A DNA stretch of 64,000 bases from Cryptomeria japonica (GCF_030272615.1 NC_081406.1:164345521-164409520); one strand, 5' to 3'. Positions 1 to 12,668 are shown, counted from the first letter of the stretch. Notes: generated by a model not told the origin, from the sequence alone. Made by a program: numbers and translations.

Positions 1-990
1 TCCCCACTTAATAGGAGAAAGAGCATAAAACTCAACAATATCAACATGAGGTTGCACACAAGCACCCTAATCACCAACCTCTCGAGTTGTGCGGGCAAAA
101 TAAGTTGTCACATCCGGAATACTTTGTATCTCCCCGAACTGTTGACGTACATGTCCAGGGAGATGCATATCAATAACCCTATGACCACCCACATCTCGAC
201 CAATAAGATATCTCCATTATCGACAAAAATAAAGATGTTGGGAATCATCAGCCAAATCGGGGCAAGTGAGATAAAGTCTCCATGAAAAATATTGTAAGAT
301 ATCGATCTAATGACGCCAATATAAAATGTTACCTGATGCCCTATGTCTCAGACCAATTGTGTACTGATAAGCATATGGTTGATTTGGCTCTAAATCAACA
401 TGTAACATATGATGAAAGATAGCTATGTGCTCCCAAGCCCATATCTAGAGCAAAGTAATGCCACATCCAACTGATTTCTGCCGCAAGTAAATAATCCAAT
501 GCATCTGATGATATAAACTTGCAAGAAGATAGTGACCCCAAGCAAACACCCATCTATCAATAATCATATCATGCATGACTCGTCCCCATCCAATAGAGAA
601 ACCATGGGTACATCTATCAAGGATCAATAATCCAATAATAGTGCAAGCAAGAACAATAGTGAGAACATCATAATCAAAATCATCCCAATGAATCTCATAA
701 TGACCATGAATATGGAGATCCTCCTTTGAACACTCAAATAGTGTGCACAAAGAAGATACACCATCACAACGATCAAAAGTAACTCGTGTACCAAATATCA
801 GAATGTGTAAGATATGCCACACATCCTCAAGTGTGATGGACACCTCACCAATCAGCAGATGAAAAGAACATGTCTCTGAATGCCACCGCTCAATCAAAGC
901 AGTAATCATGGCCTTGTTGGCCACAACCTCAGGCAAATGCGCTATGTGATAAATCCAACCTCTCGCAACAAAGTGGTATCCTATACGTCC
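1..990 (-). pseudogene. Plant mobile domain (PMD) protein, degenerate, runs off the left edge
   Basis: Minus-strand reading with PMD (MAIN/aminotransferase-like plant mobile domain) signatures. The open part, Met at 936 to 445, holds ALIERWHSETCSFHL and ITLEDVWHIL, matching the family pattern of a polar substrate-like loop followed by a 'TLqDV..iLgl' helix, then GFSIGWGRV. After a stop near 445 the same protein continues to base 1 with further stops, including WAWEHIAIFHH and a typical RVIDMHLPGHVRQQFG segment near 120-170. Homology to the second PMD copy at 61.5-63.3 kb extends upstream to about 990 (GWIYHIAHLPE). PMD proteins occur as host genes involved in silencing and as passengers in transposons; here the setting suggests a passenger of a Tat-type element whose pol would lie left of the window. 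Not functional as it stands. Confidence 0.75.
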
Positions 991-1017
991 AACTCATGAC
1001 ATCGATCAAGATCATCT

Positions 1018-2004
1018 AGCCTTGTCTGTCTAGCAAGCAATATTGGACAATGCTCTCGCATTTGAAAATAAAAATGAATTAGTTATATCATTTGAATCAA
1101 TAGGACGCATGAATAAATGCCTATCATTATGAATTATAAATTTAAAGTTTCAATTGCAAAATACTTAAACCAGCTGTGAGATAATATTCATAAGTGTGAA
1201 TTAGTATTGTCAACTGCGAATCAAAATTTTCAAGTGTGAACTGATTTCAACAAACGTGAATTAATCAAAACAAGTGTGAGCTAAAAAATCAATTGTGAAG
1301 CATTAAAAGAAAATGTGATTCATTAATATCAAATGCAAGAAAATCGACATGCAATTGCGAAATGCATAAAATTGGACCTATCAAACATCAATGAAAATCA
1401 AATTCAATTTCAAAATCCTACAACACTTGCTAAAATCAAGACTGATTGATCAAATCAGTTATCTAATTAGTTAACTCAGTTAACTCATCAATCATCCTTT
1501 TTAACTCTCAATCACCTTTTTTTGACTAATCCATCTAATCAATCATCTCCCTAATCAATCCAGTCAACTAGCTAGTCAATTTAGTCTACTGATCAATCAA
1601 TTGAGTTTACTAGCCAATCTATTTAGTTCACTCTCCAATCTATTGAGTTAACAAATCAATCAACTCTGTTAACTGATCAACCTAAATATATAAATTCAAC
1701 CTCATTTTTCTTAATTCAAGCTAGAATCATTTTTGTTGAAAATATATAAATTCAACCTCATTTTTCTTAATTCAAGCTAGAATCATTTTTGTTGAAAATA
1801 TATAAATTCAACCTCATTTTTCTTAATTCAAGCTAGAATCATAGTCTTCAAAATTGTTGTCTATCTTATGTAGGAAATCAAGTGCAATACCTGAGAGCCA
1901 TCTACACCAACAACAATGGAGAAGAGAAATAGAAGCCTTGCTATGTCAATTGAGGGAGTTTTAGATAGATCTTTATTTCATTTTAATTGATTTTGCATCA
2001 TTCC
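1018..2004. repeat. Gene-free AT-rich stretch with three kinds of tandem repeat
   Basis: No coding signal. About 1190-1380 holds degenerate units around a CAAGTGTGAATTAAT core. 1594-1677 is four copies of a 21-bp unit starting CAATC. 1687-1842 is nearly three exact copies of a 56-bp unit (the TTCAACC landmark recurs at 1695, 1751 and 1807). Tandem repeats next to the 3' LTR are known in Tat-type retrotransposons, which fits the PMD fragment alongside. The stretch ends at the insertion site of element O. Confidence 0.7.
1687..1842. repeat. 56-bp tandem repeat, about 2.8 copies
   Basis: Successive units are identical by eye until the last one breaks off near 1842. Such identity inside otherwise decayed DNA implies a recent local amplification. 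Confidence 0.85.
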
Positions 2005-5000
2005 TCTTGGTTCCCAAAATAAATGGGTTTACAATACCACAGGGCAGAGACCAAGCTGATTCCTCCGAGACACCTATGGAAAGCCACTTCCAAATATCAA
2101 TATCCGTCAGGCTTGGACTAACATAACAAGGATACAAGATCCTTCTACACTTAGGGCTCTGCAAAACCCGGGAGGGTAATCCCTTCAGTGAACCTCCCGA
2201 TCTTTGCACCACACTTAGTAATTTATGGAAAACAAGGGAAATTATCTCATAAAAAGGCTCAACAGAAAGGGAGAATTCTCAAGGATATAAAATCCTTTAG
2301 TGATCCTCGACCTTAATTTGGAGCATGAGATGGGTAGGATAACTTAAAAAAAAAAATGAAAACCTAATAAAGATATTCTGATATTTAAAAGATTGTTTGA
2401 GAAGTCACAAAGAAAATTGACAAGAAATCGAAAACCTAATGACATTTGCTAGCAAATACCAGTGCCTTATTCATTTGGATTACAAAGTCTTTGAAACGTT
2501 ACTAAAATCTGATAAAATTTATCTAATAGATGATTTAGTCTTAAATAATATTGCCTTACAATATCATTCCATCTACAATCCCTTACCCAAACTACTTATC
2601 AAATCCCGGTACAAGTTTTATCTCTCTGTAATTTCATTCAAACATTTTTAATTAACTCCTTGGATTAAAGCATAAAATAGAAAACTACATACATCATAAC
2701 AATGCTATAAGTAAATAAAACCTTTGATCTCATTAACTCAAAACAAAATAAAATTGTACATGGGAGAGTAAAGATTTGAGAATATATCTGTATTAATCTC
2801 ATAAACTGTCTTTATCAAACAATAGACAACAATTTCATTTATAGAATAACCCATTTGAAAATGAAACTGGTAACCATTTCATTATTGCTTCTTTGCAGAA
2901 TGATATTATAGTCCCTTCGATTTTTCCATGACTTCTTAAAACTATATGGAACCTAACCCATCAGATAGGACCTACTTCACAGAGACCCTTCTCATAAATT
3001 TTGGAACCCTAACTTATGGCCTTGATTTCCCTTTTATAAAGAACAAGGGAGCAACAAGCTTTAGGCCTAAGGAAACATGTTATAAGAAAGTTAAGCCAAG
3101 GAGGAAATAAACAATTTTGTTACAAAATACTCTTTATCCATATGTTGATGTGTGTGATGAAGTGGAACTAAAATATTCAACTGATTATTGGTAGAAATAA
3201 AAACACTTGAGCCATGTCGATATCACCCTAACACTTTCAGATGGACCCTGATATGCTTAGTCTCTTTTACACAGGGTTTTCCTTCTTGAAAAGGAAAACA
3301 GATCCCGACAAGAAGTAAAATCACCCCCAAACTAGGGGAAGATCTCCAACCTTAATGCCTCGGATCAAAGAAAATGGAAAGAGGAGCTTCGGGGTAAACA
3401 TGATATGTTGAGAAGGCATTGTAACTTTCATGTTGTTGCAGAGAGGACTGGCTTCTACTCCTTACTTGAAAAAATCCTTCTTTCAGTCCCCTGCTAGCTC
3501 CTTCCTCTCACACTCTGCCAACAATTCATAGAGTAAGAACAAAAGATATATCATGGGTGGCTTTTTCTAATAAGAAAAGACTTTCATGCCCCCTTTGACA
3601 ATCCTCCAATCTTTCACATCCCCTCTAACAATGAGCAATCTCATAGTAGAGAAAAATATCCATCCAGTGTCAAAAAACATGCAACAACTCCATGCATAAT
3701 TTTGTTCAAGCACCATCCTATTACTGATACAAAACCTTTGTCAGAAGATGAAGAAGTTTGTATCCTTTTCTACCCATTTATTACCATCCTAGTAAATTTA
3801 TAATCAAAATTCAACTCAAAATGGCGGTGCTAATCCCTGTGAAGAATCATAATCCTGATATTTTTTGCTCATCCTATCAGCTATGCACTCTAGCAATCAT
3901 GCCTACAACTCAGGTCAGCTTCATTTCTAGGCCATCACTCCATTTCTACCTGCATCCTGTTCATCTTACGTGAATGATTTTATTCGAATCTTATTCCTTA
4001 TTGAGTGTACAGTCTTCTGCTTCAGGATCCCTGTAAACATACAATGTCTAAATTCATTAGAGAACTCGTGATTCGTCATATCTAAACCTGAAGAAATCCC
4101 AATCATCTCACATCTTTGAGATATTATCCTTACATGTCTAATCAATCCTTTACCCAACTAAGACCTCCTAGAAGATTCCTTAGGGGTGAGTCAATGTTTA
4201 AAAATTCAAACTCATCACCATCTATCTGAAGTCGACAAGTCTGCATCCTATTAATCCTATCTTTCCCGTATGGGCTATGACCAATATCTTTAATGATCCC
4301 TTTTAATTTTAATTTTAAAACTCAGCTGCAGATCATACCCAACCTGGCAAATCAAATGATCATTATTGATCAATGTGGCAATTGACCTTCCATCTGTGCT
4401 CGTGGACCCATAAAATTGTAACACATCAGCACCATATTATTTTTTGACCCAACTCTGTCAGTGGCCTTATCATAGGTTTTCTTAGTCATCTTGGGACACA
4501 TGGCATCATCTCATGATGCCATGGTCCATAACCTTCTTCCAACTTCTATCGTGGGGATATAGGGGCCATAGGATATTTTTCGTGCTTTATCGCTTCAACA
4601 CAGTGTCCATTACCCTTTTCAGAGTTAAAAGTCGGGCACCTTTTATCCTTGAACATAAAATCACTGTTCATCTTGAACATGTTCCAATCAATAGGACTTT
4701 TAGTAAACTGGTCGTTACTGCCTGAGAACCAGCAACACAAGGTTTTGGCGAGTTACACTACCAGCTCACCTCTTTTCTGCCAAAGACACGTGGTATCATC
4801 TTGTGATGTCACGGTCTTTATTATCCTTGCATCTTCAATCATGAAGAAGTGTAGACTGTTAGATCTATCTTTCTTTTATCAATCGGTTGAAACATTTAGG
4901 AACTTTGGACATAGGAAACATTATGGGCACAGGAAGAAATACTAAAAGGAGACCGACTAGGGAAGATTTTATGCAGCTTAGGAAAATCATTTCATAGATC

Positions 5001-5251
5001 GGTCTAACGCAACTTAGTGCCTAGGAAATAAAATGGCCCCATCAATGGAATACAACCCTCAACCTTTAAGTGGGAAAAAGTAAAAATGAGATATAACATT
5101 GTTAGGGTTTTTCTTCACAAAGCTTAGGATAAATTGATAAAACCTAAACCCAAGACATTGAACCTTAACAGAGGATACAAATAAAACCAGATAGATCAAT
5201 ATTTAAGTTCAAAACTAAAAATTCTCATGCAATCAATTTTCACGGTTATCT
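2005..5251 (-). repeat. Element O, 3' LTR
   Basis: Direct repeat of 37498-40573, with many substitutions and small indels. Shared landmarks include the 'gggtttacantaccaca' start, the 'ccttctacacttagggctctgcaaaaccc' block near 2130 and the end near 'caattttca'. The element-sense start is AGATAACC here versus TGATAGCC in the other copy. No polypurine tract is visible next to it at 5252-5275. Short open frames inside it (for example 4513-4945) have no coding signature. Confidence 0.9.
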
Positions 5252-6426
5252 GTGGGTCTTGTTGGGGACGTCCATTTCACAGTAATGAGGTGAGAAACCA
5301 GAATCTTTGGTGAAGCAGAACAATTGCAAGGTAGACAAAAAATAAATTACCTAGAAAGGCTAACTTTAACAAAAAAGGAAACTACTTTACCAAAGAAACC
5401 TAACTAATGCTCATGGATAACAACTACTTTAAGAAAAGTAGAACCTCAAAAAATTATCCATGAACAAGCAATTTAAGAGGGAATTATTAATTATTCCATT
5501 GGGCATAGAGTCAGAAAACTTTACTCTACCCCAAGTTGCTTGTGGCCTGCAGGTCAAACCACATATGATGGCCCAATGCCATCTATCAATATCAACCACT
5601 GTTTTCCTCTATTAAAAATGTAGTTATGATCACATTGCATCTTGAACAATCTAGAAACATCACTGCTACGTAACTATTCATTCCTCAGCATGTTATAGAA
5701 AACTTTAATCTTGGTGTACTCTCCATTAATTTGAACCTTTTATCAAGCACTTCTTGAAATAAACAAAACCCATGCTCAATGTCTTAAATTGAGATATGTT
5801 GATAACAACATTCAACAAGCTTCATGACTGCCCCATCAAGCTCAAAAGGGAAGTGAAACACTTCGTATTCTGTTATGTAACTGTCATCCTAAAAATTGGT
5901 TTCCTCATCTGTTTGCACCTCCATAACATTTTCATCATTAAAGTATTCTTGCAAACATAGTACAAATTTATTAGAAATATCAAAGGAAAATCTCTCATAT
6001 GCTGGTCCATCCAACATAACAATTATCTTACAAATATCTATATCTAAAAAGTCGATATTTTAAAACCATTCTAATTCACTTATGTTTTCCATTGTTGTAA
6101 CTTGTGGTTCTTGATCAATATTGTGTACCTTCAGATCACTGAATGATGAAAAAATATCATCATTCACCCTTTCAACAAAACTATTCTCAGATACAATAAA
6201 ACATTCCAATTCTAGTTTCAAAATGTCATGTGGAGTAACAAAGCAACAATCTTCTTCCTATGTTTTATAGCCTTGGTCGATATCAATGAACTCCATACTC
6301 TCTTATTCAATGTTATCACTTATAACATCGAAAAGAAAATCACCCTCACATTAACTAATCATGAATGTTTCTAGATCAATTTTAAAGAAATCCTCCAAAT
6401 CATCAGGACATCAAGTTTTAGCATAT
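5252..6426 (-). pseudogene. Element O interior remnant, left part
   Basis: Between the O 3' LTR and the insertion point of chromovirus A. The minus strand shows a decayed protein-like reading around 5800-6100 (for example LDGPAYERFSFDI and CLQEYFNDENVMEVQ) with scattered stops. No recognised domain. It continues the reading seen at 35098-35620 across the A insertion and lies downstream of gag. It cannot hold a polymerase of normal length. Confidence 0.5.
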
Positions 6427-8028
6427 TGGTGTAGGAGGACTTGAGCAATTTTGTTGTGTAGGTTCCACGAGTTTCCAATCATGTGATCTTGGTTTGTAAT
6501 AAGGTCATTAGGTTTGTGAATAAGTACTCAGATGTTTGTAGGGAACCTAGGAGTCACTGATTGGCCAATGTTAGCATATGGGCTCTTAAGGGTGCCAGGA
6601 AGAACACTTGGTAGGATAAGTTGATTTTGTGTTAGAATAGAATGGTTGATGTTGTCTAGTGGTTTTTAAGGTCATTTGAACCTTTAGAAGTGATCTAGGT
6701 TTGATTTGGGCAAACGTTGCTCAACTATGTAAAAGTTGTAAAAAGTTGCAAAAGTTGCTCATAGCAACTTTGCAACATTTGCATTTTCCAAACACCAACG
6801 GTTAGTTGGTTGTATTTTTTAGTTAAAGACATTTGTAACCAACCCAAGGTCAATATAAGTCTTGGTATAACCAATGAGAATGTTGGTTGAAGAATTGAAT
6901 TAAGGAGAGTATGTTTTAGCCTCAAATTTGTGTTTTTAGTGAGTTGAGTTGAGTTTCATTGACATTGTATGATCTGTATGGACTTCTAAGCCCAGACCAA
7001 GGCATGAATTATTAGAATAGAAAAATACCTTTCATTTCATGGTGATTTGAGGTTTTGAAGTGTTATAGTTTGTAATTTTTATCAATTTTGGTTGTAGGCG
7101 GGTCTTACGGACCTTAAAACAAGGGTTTTGAAGACTCAATGGCTCAATCCTAGCATTCCATGGTGGAACCTTGTACTAAAACCTTGTGGAATGCTAGGAT
7201 ACCTTGTAAAGTATGTTTTCATTTTGTTTTTAAGACAAGGGAGGCTATACTCCAGATTTGCCACCATACCCATTAGTTGGCAAGTAATGGGGATCATGGA
7301 CAACAGGCCCTAGATGGGTAAATCCATTGGATGGATTTGACACCAGGTTGGATTAGACATCCTCATGGGTGTACAGATCTAAACCAATCACTAGAATTAT
7401 TGGCCAAATGGACTGATGAGGACATTTGAGCAAAACCCTATTTTGTAGGCTTACAAGGAGGGAATTAGGCCTAAAAAGGGTTAGGTGGGTTAGAGACCAA
7501 ACCCAGATCCAATTCTAAGATATTGTATGAAGCTTCCAAAAGAGTATCCAAAATGCTAAATAGTTCAGAGTGGTGTGTAGGACTTATGGCAAATAAGTGC
7601 AAAATACCTCATCGGTAGGGCTAATTGGACTAGGACTCCTAGTAGGCCTAAAAGAGCAATTTGGTCCTTAAGCTTGAAATCGGTAATCTCCAAAGACATA
7701 GATGAAGGGATAGGGTTGGAAAACAAAATAAAATGAACCCTATGTGTGTTGGGAATGTTTGAGTGAAGATCCTATAGTGGAGGGGGTTGGCTCATGGTGA
7801 AGATGTGAGTAGGTTTTGGGTTGGAGAGTCTGAATTAAGGAGTGTTGGACACTCACAAGTCTAGGGGTGATGACCTTAGTCATAGGACCTTGGGAAGGTC
7901 AATAAGGGTGGGCCCTAAAACCTTTTGAAGGTTGGAATAGAGAGGAACCATAGGATGGTTCAAGAGACAACTTAGTTAGACACCAAGAATTAGCAAACCC
8001 TAAAGGATTGAGCATCCCCTCTAAATTA
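6427..8028 (+). repeat. Element A, 5' LTR
   Basis: About 1.6 kb. It starts TGGTGTAGG, and its end is matched to the rejoined 3' LTR pieces at 12691, 15950 and 34978, for example the block 'gagcatcccctcta' at 8010 and 35075. Confidence 0.9.
7147..7200 (+). repeat. Perfect 14-bp inverted repeat inside the A 5' LTR
   Basis: ATCCTAGCATTCCA (7147-7160) pairs exactly with TGGAATGCTAGGAT (7187-7200) around a 26-base loop. The 3' LTR copy near 16490 has substitutions in both arms, so the stem is imperfect there. Position in the middle of the LTR would suit an RNA structure in the transcript, but this is inference. Confidence 0.8.
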
Positions 8029-8031
8029 GAT

Positions 8032-8043
8032 TGGTATCAGGCC
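8032..8043 (+). other. Primer binding site of element A
   Basis: TGGTATCAGGCC lies four bases inside the 5' LTR and differs at two positions from the common initiator-tRNA-Met site TGGTATCAGAGC. Confidence 0.75.
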
Positions 8044-8065
8044 ACCTGATTAAACAAAGTGGTGT

Positions 8066-9151
8066 ATGTTAGACCAAGAGGTAGAATCAAGATCCAACAA
8101 AATTCCACCTAAGGCAATGAGTCAAGAGGCCATTAGGAAGATGGTCCAAGACATGCTTAATGAAGCTTAGGAGAAAGACTCCAAGAAAGGTAAAGGCAAG
8201 ATCATAGAGTGGGGTGATGAAACTGATGATGAAGATGCGGATGTGATAGGAGTGGTAACTGAAAAGAAGGAGTTGGAGAATGATCAACAAATCTTCCTAG
8301 ATTCCCTTAAATCACTCAATAAAGATAGCCTAGATGGTTTATTGGTCTATAGTGGAAGCCTGAATGGAGAAGAGCTATTGGATTGGATAGAAGATTTGAA
8401 CAACTATTTTGAATACAAGGAGGTTGCAAAAGAGAAGAGGGTAAATATGGCTAAGACCAAGTTGAAAGGATCAACTCTAGTGTGGTGGAACATGATGCAA
8501 GAAGAAAGGGAACAAATTGGAAGAAAGAAGATCAACTCTTGGGAGAGAATGAAGATCAGAATCAAAACTCAAATCCTACCTTTAGATTATGAGGTGCAGA
8601 TACACAAGAAATTGATGAGTTTGAAGAAAAGAGAAATGGATGTGAGTGCTTACACAAAGGAGTTCAAAAAACTAACTCTAAGAGAAAGGAAACAAGAGGA
8701 AGAAGTGGAGAAGGTAGCAAGATACCTAAATGGCCTTAGACAAAACATTCAAGATGAAATTATCATGATGGCATCTGAGACAGTTCATAAGAGTTTTCAG
8801 TTGGCCTTGAGAGAAGAGGACAAGTTCAAGAGGAAAAGTGAGTTCAATCAAAGAGGTAGAGTCGGTAAAGGATTCATAGGAAGAGGCACTTTTGGAAGGG
8901 TTCATAACTCTAGAAAGAATGAATAAAGCAATCAAACTGAACATAGTGGGGATAACTCTAGCAAGAATGGTTCATTTAGAGGCAACTATAGAGGAAGAAA
9001 TAGCTTCAGGGGCATATTTGGTACTCAAGGAAGAGGACACACATTATTCACTGGTAAGTGTTTTCATTGTCATCAAGTGGGCCACACAATGAACCGACAT
9101 CCTAAAAAGACTTCAAGTTCATATGTAGGTGAAAGGAGAACTCAGTTGGTG
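8066..9151 (+). pseudogene. gag: Element A gag (capsid and zinc knuckle)
   Basis: Structural protein that packages the element RNA in the cytoplasm. The frame opens at ATG 8066 (MLDQEVESRSN) and carries a TAG at 8168 and a TAA near 8924. The region 8340-8830 is a Retrotrans_gag capsid domain: GSLNGEELLDWIEDL, then KLKGSTLVWWNMM and MDVSAYTKEFKKLTL. A basic, glycine/arginine-rich tail leads to a zinc knuckle at about 9058-9093 reading CFHCHQVGHTMNRH. In it the expected last Cys is His, so the knuckle is probably impaired. The same frame runs on into protease, so gag and pol form one polyprotein. Confidence 0.88.
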
Positions 9152-9718
9152 TAGGAGGAAGACAATCAAAGTGTTACCTCCCCAATCCGCAAAGCTGGAC
9201 CAATTTTAGATGTAGAGAACCTGATGTTAAGGAGGACCTTGTTGAAGGTACCACAACCCAAAGAACCTACTCAAAGAAAGACACTTTTTAAAACCACTTG
9301 CAAATCATATGGTAGGATTTGTAGGGTCATAGTGGATTCAGGATCTACTGAGAATATTGTAGCAGTTGAAATGGTCAACAAACTCAAGTTGAAAAGGTTT
9401 CCATACACCAATCCTCATAAGGTATCATGGTTGAGTAAAGGACAATATGTGCTAGTTGATGAGAAAGCTTTGATAGATTTTGAAATTAGAGAGTATAAGG
9501 ACATAGTAATATGTGATATATTACCTATGGATGCATGTCATTTGTTGCTTGGACCCCCTTGGCAATATGATGTCAAAGCCATACATGATGGGGAGAATAA
9601 TTCTTATGTTATCACTAAGGAAGGAAGAAAGTTCCAAATGTATCATTTGGTTGTTCAAGGAGAAGAAATCTATGTAGGTTCAAGTGTGATGTTTCTTAGT
9701 GGGAAAGAGTTCCTATAA
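9152..9718 (+). pseudogene. pol: Element A aspartic protease
   Basis: Cleaves the polyprotein. In frame with gag. The catalytic motif VIVDSGSTENIV starts near 9330, followed by a domain with the flap-like stretch and DACHLLLGPPWQYD near 9530, where chromoviral proteases have 'hdiILGmdWL' or 'hLLLGRPWqyd'. The catalytic Asp is intact. A TAA at 9716-9718 separates it from RT. A stop near 9153 lies upstream. Confidence 0.9.
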
Positions 9719-10717
9719 GAGTTGAAGCATGAAGGGAACCAAGGATATGCCATCATAGTGAAACCAAAAGAAGAGGCAAAGATTGAACCCAAACCGGTAG
9801 TACCTCAAGAAGTGAAAAAATTGTTGGACCGGTACAAGGACATTGTGGTGAATGAGATACTAGATGCTTTACCCCCATACAGAGATGTGAACCAGCAGAT
9901 AGACCTTATACGTGGAGCTATCTTGCCAAACAAAGCTGCTTACAATATGACACCTACTCAAAATAAAGAAATAGCAAGACAAGTGAAAGAATTGTTAGAT
10001 AAGGGGTTGATAAAGAAGAGTTTAAGCCCATGTGCAGTACCTACTATATTGGTACCTAAGAAGAATGGCAAATGGGGAATGTGCACTGACTTAAGAGACA
10101 TCAACAAGATTACTATCAGATACCAGTTTCCAATGCCAAGAATTGAGGACCTAAAGGACTACCTAGGAGGAGCTTGTTACTTTTCAAAGGTGGATTTGAA
10201 ATCAGGCTATCATCAAATAAGGATTAGACCTGGAGATGAGTGGAAAACAACCTTTAAGACCAATGAGTGACTCTATGAATGGTTGGTGATGCCCTTTGGG
10301 CTCACAAATGCACCTAGCACCTTCATGAGACTCATGAATGAAGTGCTTGTAGAGACTATTGGTAAATTTGTGATTGTTTATCTTGATGACATTCTGATTT
10401 TTAGCAGGTTAAGGGAGGAGCATATCAGAAATTTGGATCAGGTCTTGAGGAAGCTACATCAAGAAAAGTTGATGATCAACTTAGACAGGTGTGAGTTCTT
10501 CAAAACTAAAGTAGTATATCTTGGTTTTGTAGTTTCTCAATGTTGTTTGAAAATGGATTCAACAAAGGTAGATGCAATAGTTAATTGGCCTATTCCTAAG
10601 TCAATAGCAGATGTGAGAATTTTTCATGGGTTAGCTTCATTCAATAGGAAGTTTATTAGAGGATTTATCCATGTATGTGCATCCATATTGAATACCATCA
10701 AAGGAGGAATGAAATGA
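9719..10717 (+). pseudogene. pol: Element A reverse transcriptase
   Basis: Copies the element RNA into DNA. Motifs in order: VPTILVPKKNGKWGMCTD, CYFSKVDLKSGYHQIRI, then a TGA at 10268, then LVMPFGLTNAPSTFMRLM and the active site YLDD at 10379-10390 (VIVYLDDILIFS). Both catalytic Asp residues remain. The expected Gly-rich thumb/connection ('LGFvVS') follows. The stop after FKTNE falls exactly where relatives have a Gly or Arg codon, suggesting a point change and not a natural end. Confidence 0.93.
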
Positions 10718-11164
10718 TAGTTTAAGTGGACTAGTGTAGCAGACAAGGGGTTTGAGTTGTTGAAACAAAAAGTAGCAGAACTACCTTATCTTAGGCTTCC
10801 TAATTTCAATCAGCTCTTTACTGTGGAGTGTGATGCTAGCAAGTTGGCAATAGGAACAGTTTTGAGCCAAGAAGGTCATCCGGTAGCATTTTTCTCTAAG
10901 AAGCTCAATGAGGAAAAGAAAAAGTATTCTACCTATGACCTAGAGTTGTGCACCATGGTAAAAGCCCTTAAGAAATGGCAACATTATCTACTTCCCAAGG
11001 AATTCATAGTTTATACTAACAACCATGCACGTAGCTTCTAGAATGGACAAGAGAAGTTATATCAAAGACACATCAAATGGGTTGAGCATTTGCAGGCTTA
11101 TACCTTTTCCATCAAACACAAGAAAGGAGTCACCAATAAGGTAGTAGATGCCTTAAGTAGATGA
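10718..11164 (+). pseudogene. pol: Element A RNase H
   Basis: Degrades the RNA of the RNA-DNA hybrid. The frame continues after a TAG at 10718. It contains FTVECDASKLAIGTVLSQ (first Asp), KYSTYDLELCTMVKAL (Glu), and IVYTNNHARSF where relatives have a TD/SD pair, so the third catalytic Asp seems replaced by Asn. A TAG follows at 11039. KHKKGVTNKVVDALSR near 11118-11163 closes the domain. Confidence 0.88.
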
Positions 11165-12668
11165 GTTCTTACCATACAAGAAGTGCATCTCCAAAGTGTG
11201 GGCTTAAATGATCTCAAAGATCTATACCAAGGTGACAAGAATTTTGGTGAAGCATATGATGTTTGCACCAAGTTTACTAATGTTTGCCATGTTGCCTATT
11301 TTGATTTCATGTTCTAGGAAGGCCTTTTGTTTAAAGGGCACTTACTTTGCATACCTCAGTACTCTATGAAAGATAATATCATCAAGGAGAAGCATCAAGG
11401 CAGCTTAGGAGGACATTTTGGCATTGACAAGACCTTAGAGCAGGTTGGAAGGTTTTATCATTGGCCTAAACTTTAGTCAGATGTTAGGAGGTTTGTGGAG
11501 CAATGTCCCATATGTCAGAGAGCTAAGGGAACCTCCAATAATGTAGGTTTATATCAGACATTGGCCATGCCAACTAGACCTTGGGAATGTTTGAGCATGG
11601 ACTTTGTTCTTGGCTTGCCTAGGTCACCAGGAGGGTATGGTAGTGTTTTTGTCATAGTGGACAAATTCAGCAAGATGACACACTTTGTGCCTTGAAAATG
11701 CACTAATGATGCCTCCTACATAGCAGGGTTATTCTTCGAGGAAGTTGTGAGGATTCATGGCTTACCGGTTAGCATTGTGAGTGACAGAGACACTAAATTT
11801 GTAAGTCAATTTTGGCGAACCTTATGGAAGAAACTAGGCACAAAAATTTCCTTTTCATCAGCATACCATCCACAATTAGATGGTCAAACTAAAGTGGTTA
11901 ATAGATCCTTAGGTAACTTGTTGAGATGTCTCACCAAACAACATGGACAATTTTGGGATCTAGTATTGGGTCAAGCAAAGTATACCTACAATGACTCGGT
12001 TAATAGAAGCACAGTTCGGAGTCCCTTTGGGATTGTTTATGGAGGGCATCTTGGAACATAGAGACCTTAGTCCTATGGACCATAGAAGTGCACAAGGAGA
12101 AAAATTTGCAGAGAATATAAAAGAGATACATGAGCAGGTCAAGAAGACATTGCAACAGCACAATGAGAAGTACAAGGCACTAGAAGACAAGAAAAGAAGA
12201 GGAGTACACTATGAGGTAGGTGATCTAGTATTGGCCTACTTGAGGAAGGAAAGGATACCTAAGGGACAACCTAGTAAGCTATGCATGAAGAAGATTAGAC
12301 CTCTTAAGGTGATGCATAAATTTGGCAATAATACCTATGAGTTAGAGTTACCTCCAAACTTGGGCATATCCCCAATCTTCAATGTATGTGATTTGTATCC
12401 ATACAAAGAGTCTCAGACAACAACAAATGAAGAAGAACCTTCTGATATAGAAGATATAGAATGGTTACAAGATTTACCTCCAATCCAACCAGTCACATTG
12501 GAATGCATCTTCGATTCTAAAATTGTGAAAAAGACTAGGAAAGGAGTCTATAGAGACTATTTGATCAAATGGACAGGGTTACCAGAGTCAGAGGCTACAT
12601 GGATATTAGAGAGAGATATAAAACAACATGGTACCTCTATACAAGCTTTATCCACTCAAGAGACTTGA
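11165..12668 (+). pseudogene. pol: Element A integrase with chromodomain
   Basis: Inserts the DNA copy. The zinc-binding part is KHQGSLGGHFG near 11393 with CPICQRAKG at 11504. The catalytic core has SMDFVLGLP, SDRDTKFVSQF and HPQLDGQTKVVNR. In the last motif the catalytic Glu is Lys, so the enzyme should be inactive. Stops lie at about 11162, 11315, 11474 and 11693. A one-base frameshift near 12040 moves the C-terminus to another frame (11991-12668). That part ends in a chromodomain (12494-12640): CIFDSKIVKKTRKGVYRDYL, then IKWTGLPESEATW. In chromoviruses this module recognises chromatin marks and directs insertion. Confidence 0.93.

Noticed and set aside
4513-4945. Overlapping frames that recur at 39821-40045
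   Set aside because: Both lie in the two LTRs of element O; the recurrence is LTR duplication, and the frame is not conserved between copies.
5252-5275. Polypurine tract for element O
   Set aside because: Minus strand there reads CGTCCCCAACAAGACCCACA, which is not purine-rich; lost or displaced.
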